Positions 42,877-51,367 of a stretch of 64,000 nucleotides of DNA are shown one piece after another. Numbering within the stretch: the stretch's first letter is position 1; each line of letters begins with the position of its first letter. The notes beneath the pieces are model-generated. The model saw only the letters and a list, made by a program, of their open reading frames with translations, did no database searches and was not told the origin of the DNA. The stretch comes from Gemmata massiliana (lineage in GTDB: Bacteria; Planctomycetota; Planctomycetia; Gemmatales; Gemmataceae), in assembly GCA_000531095.1 (NCBI GenBank), contig HG799462.1, positions 1,434,894 to 1,498,893 of the forward strand, given 5' to 3'. The translations under genes and the position numbers were made by a program.

Positions 42877-43302
42877 TTACGCCCCGGCCACGGTGACCAT
42901 CGTCTCGAACTCGGTGATCTTGTCGGCCTCGAGCGCGTCCGTCTTGTTCGCGGTGATGATCCCGGGCACCTCGATTACCGTGTCCCCGTCATCGTCGGGG
43001 ATCGTGATCCGGAAGTTGTTCGTTTGGCGCGCCGAGCGGATCACTTCCAGGCGCGCGAACTGCGCGTGGGTGAACTGTTGCTTGATGCTGAACTCGCCCC
43101 CGTCCTTCAGGGTCGCGATCTTCCGGATCACGGCTTGGGGCAGGTCCAGGCGCTTACTTTCGGCGATGCTGGTCGTTTGGGCCGGAACGCCCAACGAGGT
43201 AATCATGGGCACTTCGACGTAGCTCCCGGACGCGGACCCGTTGCCCGCGTCGTCGATCTCGCACGTGCCCCCGAAGCCAATGCTCTCGTCACCGACTGCC
43301 AT
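42877..43302 (-). CDS. Major tail tube protein
   Basis: 141 residues, beta-rich: MAVGDESIGFGGTCEIDDAG, SGSYVEVPMITSLGVP, then FRITIPDDDGDTVIEVPGII and ANKTDALEADKITEFETMVT. This layout matches siphophage tail tube proteins, whose hexamers stack to make the tail. The position between tail terminator and chaperones is as expected. Confidence 0.75.
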   Translation of the reverse strand: MAVGDESIGFGGTCEIDDAGNGSASGSYVEVPMITSLGVPAQTTSIAESKRLDLPQAVIRKIATLKDGGEFSIKQQFTHAQFARLEVIRSARQTNNFRITIPDDDGDTVIEVPGIITANKTDALEADKITEFETMVTVAGA

Positions 43303-43310
43303 AACTCACC

Positions 43311-43742
43311 TCACGTTGGCGGCTTGAACCACAACCGAAACGTTTGCCCGCTCACCTGCCGGGGCTGGGCGTCGTCGGTTACCAGCTCGTCCCCGTCGCC
43401 CTGGGTGAAACACCCCTGAACCCCGTTGGCCCGGTCCCGCCACGGCGCGACCCCGGCCGCCTTGTTCCCGCACAGCGCCGTTACGACCGCGACCAAAAGC
43501 GCGTCCGCGTCGGCCTGAGTGTCCGCGTAGCACTCGACCCGCACGTCGTGCGGTTGGAGCGCCGATCGCGCGCCGAGCGTCGTCACGTCGGCCCCGCCCG
43601 TGCGGAAGTACACGACGTAGGCCCCGGTCGTGTCCTGAGTCGGCTTCGACGGGTACACCTTCGTACCCACGAGCGCGCCGACCGCGGTATCGTTCAGGAG
43701 CCGTTGGGCGAGCGCCTCGCCCCAGTTCGCCGGTACCGGCAT
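43311..43742 (-). CDS. Tail completion/terminator protein (DUF3168-like)
   Basis: 143 residues: ANWGEALAQRLLNDTAVGAL, VGTKVYPSKPTQDTTGAYVV and ALQPHDVRVECYADTQADAD, which is the pattern of DUF3168 tail-completion proteins. These cap the tail tube and join it to the head. The flanking genes support it. Confidence 0.7.
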   Translation of the reverse strand: MPVPANWGEALAQRLLNDTAVGALVGTKVYPSKPTQDTTGAYVVYFRTGGADVTTLGARSALQPHDVRVECYADTQADADALLVAVVTALCGNKAAGVAPWRDRANGVQGCFTQGDGDELVTDDAQPRQVSGQTFRLWFKPPT

Positions 43743-43743
43743 C

Positions 43744-44343
43744 TCACGTGCTCCCGAGCTTGGTGCGGATCTTCGCGCCCTGGCGGTCGATTTCCTTCTG
43801 GGTCGCGCCCCCCATCGCCTTCAGCGCCGCGGCCCCGGCCGGTCCCTTGACCGTTTCCCACGCGCGCTTGCGGTACGGGTTCTTCTTCGCGCCCGGGTGT
43901 TTGCCCGTGGTCTGCCCGGTCCGCACGATCGCCTTGCGCCGCTTCGTGGCGTCGCGCCCGAGGGACTCGCCCTTGCCGAGCGCGTGGGGCCGAGTGCCCA
44001 ATTGAACCAAGTGGTCGTAAAACGCGGGCACCACGCGCTGAGCCTTCTTGCGGCCCCGAACGACCACCATTTTGTCGATCTTCTTTTTCGCCCCTTGCAC
44101 CGCGAAGCTGGCCGTCGTGCCCTGTTTGGTGCCCTTCGCGGCCCGGACCCCTTGGGCCTGTTTCAGCGCACCCGATCCGGGCCGTTTCGGTGCCGCGCTC
44201 CGGGCCGCGTTCTTCAGGAGCTTCCCCGCGGCCTTCGCTCCCGCGAGCGTGATTCCGCGCTGCCGGGCCGCGCTGATAACGGCCTCGATCCCGCTCAGAT
44301 CGACCTTCACCCGCACCTGGGGGCCGATCGGCTTCTTGCTCAT
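43744..44343 (-). CDS. HK97-gp10-like head-tail protein
   Basis: 199 residues from the ATG at 44343. VRVKVDLSGIEAVISAARQR and AKAAGKLLKNAARSAAPKRP are the N-terminal features of the HK97 gp10-like family. The middle and end are very basic (KKKIDKMVVVRGRKKAQRVV), more so than usual. It overlaps the upstream gene by four bases (ATGA). Confidence 0.7.
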   Translation of the reverse strand: MSKKPIGPQVRVKVDLSGIEAVISAARQRGITLAGAKAAGKLLKNAARSAAPKRPGSGALKQAQGVRAAKGTKQGTTASFAVQGAKKKIDKMVVVRGRKKAQRVVPAFYDHLVQLGTRPHALGKGESLGRDATKRRKAIVRTGQTTGKHPGAKKNPYRKRAWETVKGPAGAAALKAMGGATQKEIDRQGAKIRTKLGST

Positions 44344-44696
44344 TGCGGCACGCTCTGGGTGACGCGCTCCACGGTGACGACCGTCTCGCCCTTCTCCCGG
44401 GCCACGCCGACGACCGCGAACACTTCCCCGGTGACCTTCTTCCGGATGCGATCGGACGCCGTTACCGCGATCGACCGCCCCTTGATCCGGAGCTTCAGGC
44501 CGCCGGTCGATTGGCGGATGCCCTGCGCGATGTCCTCGCCCGAGGTGATCGCGTCGCGGGCCGCGAAATACTCGTTGGTGCCCGGGGCCGGGTCGGGCCA
44601 CGTCGGAACCTCCTCGCCGTTGGCCCCCTGCGGCGCGAGCACGCAGGGCAACACGACGATGCGCAGGTCGAACTGTCCGGCCCGTGAGCGCGCCAT
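44340..44696 (-). CDS. Head closure / head-tail joining protein
   Basis: 118 residues with FDLRIVVLPCVLAPQGANGE and FAARDAITSGEDIAQGIRQS, then RIRKKVTGEVFAVVGVAREK, a small beta-barrel typical of phage head-tail joining (SPP1 gp16-like) proteins. Position two genes after the connector agrees. Confidence 0.65.
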   Translation of the reverse strand: MARSRAGQFDLRIVVLPCVLAPQGANGEEVPTWPDPAPGTNEYFAARDAITSGEDIAQGIRQSTGGLKLRIKGRSIAVTASDRIRKKVTGEVFAVVGVAREKGETVVTVERVTQSVPQ

Positions 44697-45196
44697 TACG
44701 TCCCCGCGACGATCTGGTAGTTGAGGGCCTGGGTGCCGGTCCCGGTCAGGTCGAACACCTTCACGGTGCTCGAAACCGCGGTGCCCGCGGCCGCCAGGTT
44801 GAACAGCACCTTCTGCCCCGGTTGGAGCACGTGCGAGAACGCGGACCCGAGCCCGGTGTACCCGTTCGCGGCGCCCTTCGCGATCGTGATCGGGTTCAAG
44901 TTGGCCGCCGGGTTCTCGAACAGGATCGCGCGGGGCTTGAGCCCGTCGAGGCTCACGGCCGCCCCGTTGATCCCGACGAGGCTCGTCAGGTCGAGCGACC
45001 CGGTACCGGCCGCCAGCGCCTTCGACCCGTTCGCGTGGGCCGTGACGTTGGGGGTGCTGGTTCCGGTGAGGTTGGTTTCCCCGCTCAGCTTGTTGAACGT
45101 GAGACTGTTCTTCGTCGCGTCGAGGAACGCCGCGTTCGCGGGCGGCACCTCGACCACGTCCAACTTGATCCCGACCGTCGCGCGCGTGACGCTCAT
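44696..45196 (-). CDS. Prophage virion protein, unknown
   Basis: 166 residues, low in charge, beta-rich: LTFNKLSGETNLTGTSTPNV, LDLTSLVGINGAAVSLDGLK and VLQPGQKVLFNLAAAGTAVS. It may be a head decoration or tail-associated protein. The start overlaps the connector gene end by four bases. Confidence 0.55.
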   Translation of the reverse strand: MSVTRATVGIKLDVVEVPPANAAFLDATKNSLTFNKLSGETNLTGTSTPNVTAHANGSKALAAGTGSLDLTSLVGINGAAVSLDGLKPRAILFENPAANLNPITIAKGAANGYTGLGSAFSHVLQPGQKVLFNLAAAGTAVSSTVKVFDLTGTGTQALNYQIVAGT

Positions 45197-45783
45197 GAGT
45201 ACGCCCCGTTCCAGAGTAAATCGAGCTGTGCCTTGGCCGCCGGTGGGAGCGATTTCGCGTTACCCGAGTCGCCCCGGTTCTCGTCCCAATTGCCGATCGC
45301 GAGCAGCATCGCGACCGACGCGCCCGCCGGGACGTTTTGGAGCGGGCCGCCCGCGGTGAATTCGATCGTGACCGGCTTAACCTTGCCGCGCTTCAACACG
45401 GGCCAGACCGCATCGGGCGCCGGGCACACGAGCGGCGGGCTATGGTCGAGCCAGGTCTGAAACTCCTCGGCGTCGAACGTCTGCTCGGTACCGGCCGCGT
45501 CGAAGTACCGGAGCGCGTCCACCGACGCGACCGGCTCGACCGGGAGCCGGATCGCCCCCGCGATGTCGCTCGTGCAGTCGTCCGGCCACCCCGCGAGTGT
45601 GAGCCGCACCGTCTGGGTGACCCAGCGCTTGCCCGTGTACTGCTCGGTGAGTTCCCGGGCCGCCCGGATCCACCCCGTAATGAGGTCATCCTCGTCGTCG
45701 TGGTCGATGCGCAGGTGCGCCTTCGCCCGTGCCAGGGACACGGGCTCGACGGCCGGCGGGGTGATCGTGACGAGTCCGTACAC
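45193..45783 (-). CDS. Head-tail connector protein (gp6-like)
   Basis: 196 residues. VSLARAKAHLRIDHDDEDDL, then ITGWIRAARELTEQYTGKRW is the diagnostic helical start of HK97 gp6/SPP1 gp15-like connectors, which form the ring below the portal. The remainder is beta-rich. The family is clear. Confidence 0.78.
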   Translation of the reverse strand: MYGLVTITPPAVEPVSLARAKAHLRIDHDDEDDLITGWIRAARELTEQYTGKRWVTQTVRLTLAGWPDDCTSDIAGAIRLPVEPVASVDALRYFDAAGTEQTFDAEEFQTWLDHSPPLVCPAPDAVWPVLKRGKVKPVTIEFTAGGPLQNVPAGASVAMLLAIGNWDENRGDSGNAKSLPPAAKAQLDLLWNGAYS

Positions 45784-45789
45784 GGGGCC

Positions 45790-46035
45790 TCACTTCGTCG
45801 CGGCCTTCGGCTTCTTCGCGCCCTTCGGCTTTGTGGGTTTCGCCGCGGCCGGCTTGGGCGCTGCCAGCGCGACGCCCGCCACCGTTTCCGGTTCTTCGGT
45901 GTCGCCGGCTCCCTCGTCTTCGAGTGGCTCCGCGACGCCCCTACCGATCAACTCGAGCGCCAGGTGATCCCACGGGGGAACCCACACGGTCCCCACCGGC
46001 ATGCCACGGTGGGGCTGTTTCAAACGCACTTGCAC
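45790..46035 (-). CDS. Small prophage protein with Lys/Ala/Pro tail
   Basis: 81 residues: a folded-looking start (MQVRLKQPHRGMPVGTVWVP, LALELIGRGVAEPL), an acidic patch, then KPAAAKPTKPKGAKKPKAAT. The first part resembles small phage proteins found between capsid and connector. Unknown function. Confidence 0.5.
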   Translation of the reverse strand: MQVRLKQPHRGMPVGTVWVPPWDHLALELIGRGVAEPLEDEGAGDTEEPETVAGVALAAPKPAAAKPTKPKGAKKPKAATK

Positions 46036-46071
46036 GGCGAACCCTCTCGCACCAACCGGCGCCGGGCCGGT

Positions 46072-46539
46072 TTAGCTGATGATCGGGGCGCGCATCAGTT
46101 GCGCGACGCCCTTGTCCGCGGCCGACGTCGGGGCGTTGTCCCCTTCGTGCAGGTTCGCCCACACGACTGCAAAGGTGCCCGTGGCCCCGTTCCCGCCCGT
46201 GAGGAACAGGTCGAGGTACCGCTTGCGCCCCTTGAGATCGATCTCGAACTTGAACATCGTGTTGTCACTGGTCGCGCTCGGGAGCGTGCTCGCGGCCCCG
46301 GTGTCGTTCGGGTCGGTCCCGACCCGGGTGCCCACGACGTCCACGGCCCCGGACATGCCCGAGTCGTCGGACTCCTGCACCTTCAGGAGCGTGGACGCGA
46401 TGTCCATCGCCCCGAACGCGACGAAGATTTCGAGGTAATTGAACCCGAGCGTGTCGATGGTCGCCGTGACGAACGCGGCGTTGTTCACGATCGCCGCGGG
46501 GGGCGTCACGAGCACGGTCTTGTACTTGGTCGGCTTCAC
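46072..46539 (-). CDS. Prophage virion protein, possible capsid decoration
   Basis: 155 residues, beta-rich: MKPTKYKTVLVTPPAAIVNN, FNYLEIFVAFGAMDIASTLL and FKFEIDLKGRKRYLDLFLTG. Placed directly after the capsid gene (with a tRNA-like element between), where decoration or stabilising proteins are common. No family recognised. Confidence 0.55.
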   Translation of the reverse strand: MKPTKYKTVLVTPPAAIVNNAAFVTATIDTLGFNYLEIFVAFGAMDIASTLLKVQESDDSGMSGAVDVVGTRVGTDPNDTGAASTLPSATSDNTMFKFEIDLKGRKRYLDLFLTGGNGATGTFAVVWANLHEGDNAPTSAADKGVAQLMRAPIIS

Positions 46540-46565
46540 GGGAGCGCCTCGCGATTAAGGGTGAG

Positions 46566-46632
46566 TCGAAGGCCGTGGAGTCGAACCACGCTGTTCCGGG
46601 GCATGAACCCGGACCGGCCCGCGCCGCCTCCG
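46566..46632 (-). tRNA. tRNA-like element with CAT anticodon and shortened D-arm
   Basis: In the gap between two prophage genes the minus strand folds as follows. Acceptor CGGAGGC/GCCTTCG is seven pairs with one G-T, and the discriminator is A. The anticodon arm CCGGG-TTCATGC-CCCGG has five perfect pairs and anticodon CAT. The variable loop is AACAG and the T-arm is CGTGG-TTCGACT-CCACG. The D region is only 13 bases (GGC-GCGG-GCC plus GGT), so total length is 67. G37 after U36 and the absence of T8 are unusual. It may be a phage tRNA-Met, a degenerate tRNA or a tRNA mimic. Confidence 0.55.
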
Positions 46633-46663
46633 AACGTGGGGGCCGGAGCCCCCGGAGCGGCCG

Positions 46664-48061
46664 TTACGCCGCGAGTTGCAGCCCGACCACCGGACCCGTG
46701 TTCGTGTTGACGCGCGGGTCCGTGACCGTGTGGTTGTTGATCGCGACGCGCTGGGTGCCGAGGATCGTCATCAAGCCCTTGGTGAAGTCGTCGTTCTCGA
46801 ACCCGACTTCCACCGTGCGGCCCCGGCGGTTCCCGAGCTTCGAGGACAGGCGCAGGTCACCGAAGATGGCCCCGATCTGGGTCGCGGCCGGGGCCGCGGC
46901 CATCACGTTGACCCACGTGATCGGGTACCCGAGGAGCATCATCTCCCCGCCCCGCGCGACGTCGCCCGGCAGCGCCCCGCCCGCGGCGAGTTGCAGGCGC
47001 TGGACCGCGTTCGCCCAGAACGCCTTGTGCATGAACCAGCGCGGTTGCGCGCTCGGGTAGTTCGGGTACTTCGCGACCACCGCGTTGAAGTCGTCGAGCG
47101 TGAGCGTGGCCGCCGTGTTGTGCCCGGTCGCCGCTTGCGCACGGGCCGCGGCCGCCGCGAGGATCTTCGTGATCAGACCGACGATCCCGCCGTAAGCGGC
47201 GGTCCCGTCCCCGTTGAACCCGGCCGCGTCCTCGGCGTAGGCGAACGCTTCGGCCAGGCACATCGCGACCTTGTCGCCGAGGTCGATAACGGAGTCCTCG
47301 TCGAGAACCCGCGTCATCTTGTTCATCGCCTTGAGTTCCTTGGCGATGAGCGCGATCAGATCCCACGCGGGGTCGGTCGGGCTGGGCTTGTTGCCCTCCA
47401 CGGTCCAGTACGCGGTCATGCTCCCGGTCCACCGGGGCGAGTCCTTGGTGCCGCTCGCCATCGGCACGTTCTCGGCGTACTGCCGGAACACGCCGTACAC
47501 GAGCGCCAACTCCTGCACCGCGTAGTCGATCTCGTTCGGCACGAAGTACCCGGCGCCCTTGTTGTCGAACGTGTTGAGCACGGCCGAGGGGCCGGTATCG
47601 AGTGACCCGCGCCGGACCTCGACCCCGTTCGCGGCGCACCACTTCTGCGCCTCTTCGCTCCCGTATAGCGTGGCCGCGGCCCACATCCCCGCGCGCTCGG
47701 CCCGCTCGACCGCGTCCGTGCCCTTAAACGCTCGCAATGGGCCGTGGTTTCGGGGGCGTGCAGCGGGACGGTTCGGGTTGGTAGAAGCCGGACCGCCCGC
47801 GTCGGGGCGGAACCGGGCGTGGCCCGCGGCGTTCAAACGGGTCGCGTCGGTCGCGATCCGCCCTGCTGCCTCGGCACGCTCGAGCCGGGTTACTTCGGCT
47901 TCTTCGGCCGCGACTGCCGCGTTGTACGCGCTATTCGCAGTGGCCCAACTCGCTTCCCACTCGGAAGTTGAGGTGAAGCCCGACGCCTGCGATTCGGCGG
48001 CCAGGCGGGTGACGTCGGCGCCGGCCTTTTCACGAGCGGCGCGCAGTTCGGCGAGGGTCAT
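46664..48061 (-). CDS. HK97-fold major capsid protein
   Basis: 465 residues. The first ~75 are a charged coiled coil (LAELRAAREKAGADVTRLAA) like the HK97 delta/scaffold domain removed by the protease. The main body has GYFVPNEIDYAVQELALVYG, WTVEGNKPSPTDPAWDLIAL and FNGDGTAAYGGIVGLI, then MLLGYPITWVNVMAAA and FGDLRLSSKLGNRRGRTVEV, features of the HK97 capsid family. It follows the protease in transcription order, separated by one inserted gene. Confidence 0.88.
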   Translation of the reverse strand: MTLAELRAAREKAGADVTRLAAESQASGFTSTSEWEASWATANSAYNAAVAAEEAEVTRLERAEAAGRIATDATRLNAAGHARFRPDAGGPASTNPNRPAARPRNHGPLRAFKGTDAVERAERAGMWAAATLYGSEEAQKWCAANGVEVRRGSLDTGPSAVLNTFDNKGAGYFVPNEIDYAVQELALVYGVFRQYAENVPMASGTKDSPRWTGSMTAYWTVEGNKPSPTDPAWDLIALIAKELKAMNKMTRVLDEDSVIDLGDKVAMCLAEAFAYAEDAAGFNGDGTAAYGGIVGLITKILAAAAARAQAATGHNTAATLTLDDFNAVVAKYPNYPSAQPRWFMHKAFWANAVQRLQLAAGGALPGDVARGGEMMLLGYPITWVNVMAAAPAATQIGAIFGDLRLSSKLGNRRGRTVEVGFENDDFTKGLMTILGTQRVAINNHTVTDPRVNTNTGPVVGLQLAA

Positions 48062-48094
48062 CGGCGGTCCCCAATGTGGTCGGGACCGGGCCGG

Positions 48095-48145
48095 AAATAG
48101 ACAAACCGGCGGCCCCGACAGCGGTTGCTGTCACGAGGTCGCCGG
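48095..48145 (-). terminator. Terminator of the inserted (moron) gene
   Basis: On the minus strand CCGGCGACC..GACAGC pairs with GCTGTC..GGCCGCCGG (about 16 pairs with small mismatches, loop AACC), followed by TTTGTCTATTT. It lies between the inserted gene and the capsid start, so it would stop the moron transcript. Confidence 0.65.
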
Positions 48146-48249
48146 TTAAACGGCGGGTAGATTGGTGCGAGCGCGAGCCCGCGTGAGTTGGTAGTATCGC
48201 CTTGGCCTATGGAACTGTCAAGGACGATCGGCGGAAATTATCGCTCGTG

Positions 48250-48633
48250 TTACCGAATCGGGCCTGGGTCGATCCCAAAGACTCGCTGGGATTGACGAAT
48301 TTGGTGCTGTTCGACCGCAACTTTGCGGTCCACTGCATACCTTGGAGGCGACTGAGAGATCGCGAACCCGCACGGTGCGCCCATGATTGCCATACTGTGA
48401 GAAACCTCGTACCCGAATTCCTTTCGCACTGCGTCCTGAAAATAGGATGCGGCGGAAAAGGGGTCGTCGGTATCTATCGGGAGCACGATGCAGGTGGAGG
48501 GCAACCGGCCCCAAAGCCCACTAGCCAGAAGCACGTAATGGTATCCACCCAATGAGTGAACCCAAAGATATAAATCAGCGTAAACTGACGGATCAGGATC
48601 GCGCAAATCAAACGACAATGTGTACTTGGGCAT
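48250..48633 (-). CDS. Moron gene; Cas2/SinR-like small protein candidate
   Basis: 127 residues. The first beta strand KYTLSFDLRDPDPSVYADLY, the following helix and YHYVLLASGLWGRLPSTCIV resemble the ferredoxin-like fold of the Cas2/VapD/SinR group; a conserved Asp after the first strand is present (FDL). That assignment is from pattern only. The DNA has lower GC than its neighbours, and the gene has its own consensus promoter and terminator, all as in phage morons, which are expressed in the lysogen and often exclude other phages. Confidence 0.6.
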   Translation of the reverse strand: MPKYTLSFDLRDPDPSVYADLYLWVHSLGGYHYVLLASGLWGRLPSTCIVLPIDTDDPFSAASYFQDAVRKEFGYEVSHSMAIMGAPCGFAISQSPPRYAVDRKVAVEQHQIRQSQRVFGIDPGPIR

Positions 48634-48671
48634 TGTGCGGATCTCAACGGAAAGTTAGGTCAAGCCTGATA

Positions 48672-48699
48672 ATTATACCATGATGCGCAATTTGCCCAA
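48672..48699 (-). promoter_or_regulatory. Consensus sigma-70 promoter of the moron gene
   Basis: On the minus strand TTGGGC (48699-48694) and a perfect TATAAT (48677-48672) are 16 bases apart. The predicted transcript start lies about 30 bases before the start codon at 48633. It is the clearest promoter in the prophage. Confidence 0.7.
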
Positions 48700-48730
48700 G
48701 TCCGTCAGCCGATTTACTCAATAATTTTCG

Positions 48731-49126
48731 CTACGCAGTTGGTAGGCCATTTGCCACCATGTCCGCCGCGACCTTGCGCCGCGTCTTCGCGGTCCGGGCC
48801 GCGTTGATCTCGTTCACCACTTGCTCGAGCGTCGCCACGCGGTCCGCCATCTTCAGCTCGACCGCCTCGGCCGCGAGTCGCATCCGCCCCTGCCCGAAAT
48901 CGCGCTCGACCCGATCGGCCTTCACCCCGCGCCCCTTCGCCACCGCGCCGACGAACATCGTGTAATACTCGTTCACGACGCGCTGCATCTCGTCGCGCGC
49001 TTCGGGCGTGAGCGGGTACTCGGCCGCGCCCTCGGCCTTGTACGTGCCCGCGGTGACGTAGGTGGTCTTGTACCCGAGCTTCTCGTCGAACGCGGAAACG
49101 TCGGTGTGCGCCCACACCACGCCCAA
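48731..49126 (-). CDS. S49 prohead protease, C-terminal part (frame-broken)
   Basis: Continues the protease with LGVVWAHTDVSAFDEKLGYK, TTYVTAGTYKAEGAAEYPLT and helical QRVVNEYYTMFVGAVAKGRG, matching the C-terminal half of SppA/S49 enzymes. The apparent TTG start at 49126 is only the edge of the open frame. One base is missing near 49126-49127 relative to a continuous protein of about 306 residues. Confidence 0.78.
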   Translation of the reverse strand: MGVVWAHTDVSAFDEKLGYKTTYVTAGTYKAEGAAEYPLTPEARDEMQRVVNEYYTMFVGAVAKGRGVKADRVERDFGQGRMRLAAEAVELKMADRVATLEQVVNEINAARTAKTRRKVAADMVANGLPTA

Positions 49127-49650
49127 CTCCCGACCTGGCCGGCCGGAGTCACCGCGATCGTGTGGGCTTGGGTCGCGATCCAGTACGCCGCGGACGCCGC
49201 CACGTGGTTCGCGACCGCGTAGATCGGTTTCGACTTCCGCGCCGCGAGGATCTTCCCGGCCGCTTCGGGCATCCCGAACACGCTTCCCCCGGGGCTATCG
49301 ATGTCGAGCACGATCGCCTCGGCCTGGGGATCGGCCGCGGCTTGCTCGACGGCACGCCCGACGCCCTCGGCGCTCGCGCCCCCGGACCACGACGCGAACA
49401 CGCTCGGGCGCGGGGTGATGGTCCCGTGAACCGGGATGATCGCCGCGGCACCTTGGAGCTTGTACGGCTTCTTGTCCTGGCCCGACGATGGTTCAAAGTC
49501 GCCGTCGTCGAACGCGAGCGGCTCGACCGGCTGCGCCCCGCCCGCGACCCGGCGCCACAACACGGCCTCGATCTCTTGGAGTTTCGAGGGCTGGATGGCC
49601 CACGGTGAGCCGTAGAACGCGGCGAGTACGTGCGGATAGCTACGCTTCAT
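49126..49650 (-). CDS. S49-family prohead protease, N-terminal part (frame-broken)
   Basis: Residues 1-175: MKRSYPHVLAAFYGSPWAIQ, then IIPVHGTITPRPSVFASWSG, LDIDSPGGSVFG at 115-126 and the catalytic serine in VAASAAYWIATQA (Ser153), as in phage S49 (ClpP/crotonase-like) proteases that mature the capsid. After VTPAGQVGS this frame turns to Arg/Pro/Ser nonsense while the real continuation is in the -1 frame. Probably a one-base deletion in the assembly. Confidence 0.82.
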
Positions 49651-51367
49651 TGGGTGACTCCAGGAGGATGTGCGCGAGGTCTTTGGGGAGCCGAACTTCC
49701 TGGTCCGCGACCAGGGCCGCGACGGACGCCGCGAGGGTTTTCGGTGTGGCCTCGTTGCTCACGGTCGCGTACTCGGCCGCGATCGTCTCGAACAGCCAGT
49801 CGGCCCCTTGGCCCTTGAGTGACTTCCCGTCGCCGTTCGCGGCCGTGGCCGTCTCCTCGGCCGCGAGCAACTCGGCCCGGAACACGGTCGCGTGCTGGGC
49901 GCGCAGGCCGTCGAGGAACGCCATGAACTTCGCACCGTCACGAGCGGCCCGGTTCGCGTGGAACGCCACGCGCTTCACGAGCTTCTTGGCCGAGGTCTTG
50001 AGCGCGGTTGCGGCCGCCGCCCGAACCGCCGGGTCCGGCTTCGGGGCGCGTGCGTTCGCGTTCCCCTCGGGCCGCCCCGGACCGGGATCGGCGTTGTCGT
50101 TGGGGCTGTTCCGGTTCCCGCCCTGACCCATGTTGAGCGGGATCAACAGTTTGTCCGCGTCGTCCTCGTCGGAGGGAGGGAGGTCGAGTTGCTTGCGGGC
50201 CTCGTTCTGCGTCATGAACGGTTTGCCCGCGGTCGCGACCCGGAGCGTCTCGAACTTCTCTTTGATCGCGGGCCGCAACAGCGCCTCGCGGTTCGCCTTC
50301 ACCTCGTACCCCTGCGCGCGTTCCGGGTCGCTCAGGAGTTTCGCGCTCGCCTCGTCCTCGAGCACGTTCAAATAAAAATCGAGCCCGTCCGCGACGAACG
50401 CGGTATCTTCCTGCTCCTGGCTCGCGTAGTTGCGCCCGCCCGCCTCGAGCTTCGAGGCGGGTACGCCGGTGAAGTTGCTGATCGCGACGAGCGACATTTG
50501 CGCAGCGCCGGCGGCGCCGAGCTGCTCGGCGTTGAGTGACACCGCTTTCGCCTTGAGCCCCCGGTCGAGGATCGCGGTTCGACCCGCGTTGTCCAGGCCG
50601 ACGTGCATGCGCTCCCAATCGTCGCGGAGCCGGGTCTTCACCTTGTCGTCGATCGCCTGATCGGTCTCCAGGAGCATCGCCGGGCGCCCGCTGTTCTTGT
50701 TGAGCGACGATTCCAACTTGCGCTGGCCGAGCGCGAGCCCGATCTCCTGAGCCGCTTTCGCCCACACCGGGTACCCGACCAGCCCGTCGAACCCGAACCC
50801 CTTGAAGTGCAACACCTCCTCGGGGCGCAACCGGATGCCGTCGCCCTCGCTCTCGAACGGGAACACCACGTACCACAACTGACCGTTCCGCCGGCACGGG
50901 TACGTGCGGTCCGGGTCCATCGGGATCAGTTCCTTGATCGCCCCGCCCTCGCGCCAGATTGCGGCATAGGCGTTGCCCCGGCTCGGCACGTGCCCGGCCA
51001 TCTGCAGCCAGAACTGAAACGCGGTCTGCTCGGAGTTCGCGCGCTCGTGGACGAGCCGATAGACGGCGTGGTCGCGTGCCCGTTCCTTCCCCTCACCTGC
51101 GTCCGATTCGGTGCGCCGGTACAGGTGTTTGGGAACGGCCGCGACCTTCTGCGCGATCAGGCTAATCGCCCGGTACCAGGCGTGGTACGCGAGCGCGGCC
51201 TCGCCCGAGGACGGGTCCGCGTCCTCGGCGAGCGACACGAGACCGGCCCTCACGAACGGTTGCCACCAACCGTTTGCGGCCGAGCCCGCGTTCGCGCGGG
51301 GGCTATTCCGATTCGGTCCCGTGGTGCCCGGGTTCATCCGCGCCCGGAGGAGTCGGTTCAGCAGCAA
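49640..51367 (-). CDS. Phage portal protein (HK97 family)
   Basis: 575 residues. ALAYHAWYRAISLIAQKVAA, VPKHLYRRTE, GHVPSRGNAYAAIWREGG and FTGVPASKLEAGGRNYASQE are the motifs of HK97-type portals, the dodecameric DNA channel at one capsid vertex. A long C-terminal extension rich in Ala/Lys (from about residue 435) is larger than usual. The TTG start at 51367 has GGGAG upstream; an ATG ten codons later is the alternative. Confidence 0.88.
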   Translation of the reverse strand: MLLNRLLRARMNPGTTGPNRNSPRANAGSAANGWWQPFVRAGLVSLAEDADPSSGEAALAYHAWYRAISLIAQKVAAVPKHLYRRTESDAGEGKERARDHAVYRLVHERANSEQTAFQFWLQMAGHVPSRGNAYAAIWREGGAIKELIPMDPDRTYPCRRNGQLWYVVFPFESEGDGIRLRPEEVLHFKGFGFDGLVGYPVWAKAAQEIGLALGQRKLESSLNKNSGRPAMLLETDQAIDDKVKTRLRDDWERMHVGLDNAGRTAILDRGLKAKAVSLNAEQLGAAGAAQMSLVAISNFTGVPASKLEAGGRNYASQEQEDTAFVADGLDFYLNVLEDEASAKLLSDPERAQGYEVKANREALLRPAIKEKFETLRVATAGKPFMTQNEARKQLDLPPSDEDDADKLLIPLNMGQGGNRNSPNDNADPGPGRPEGNANARAPKPDPAVRAAAATALKTSAKKLVKRVAFHANRAARDGAKFMAFLDGLRAQHATVFRAELLAAEETATAANGDGKSLKGQGADWLFETIAAEYATVSNEATPKTLAASVAALVADQEVRLPKDLAHILLESPNEA

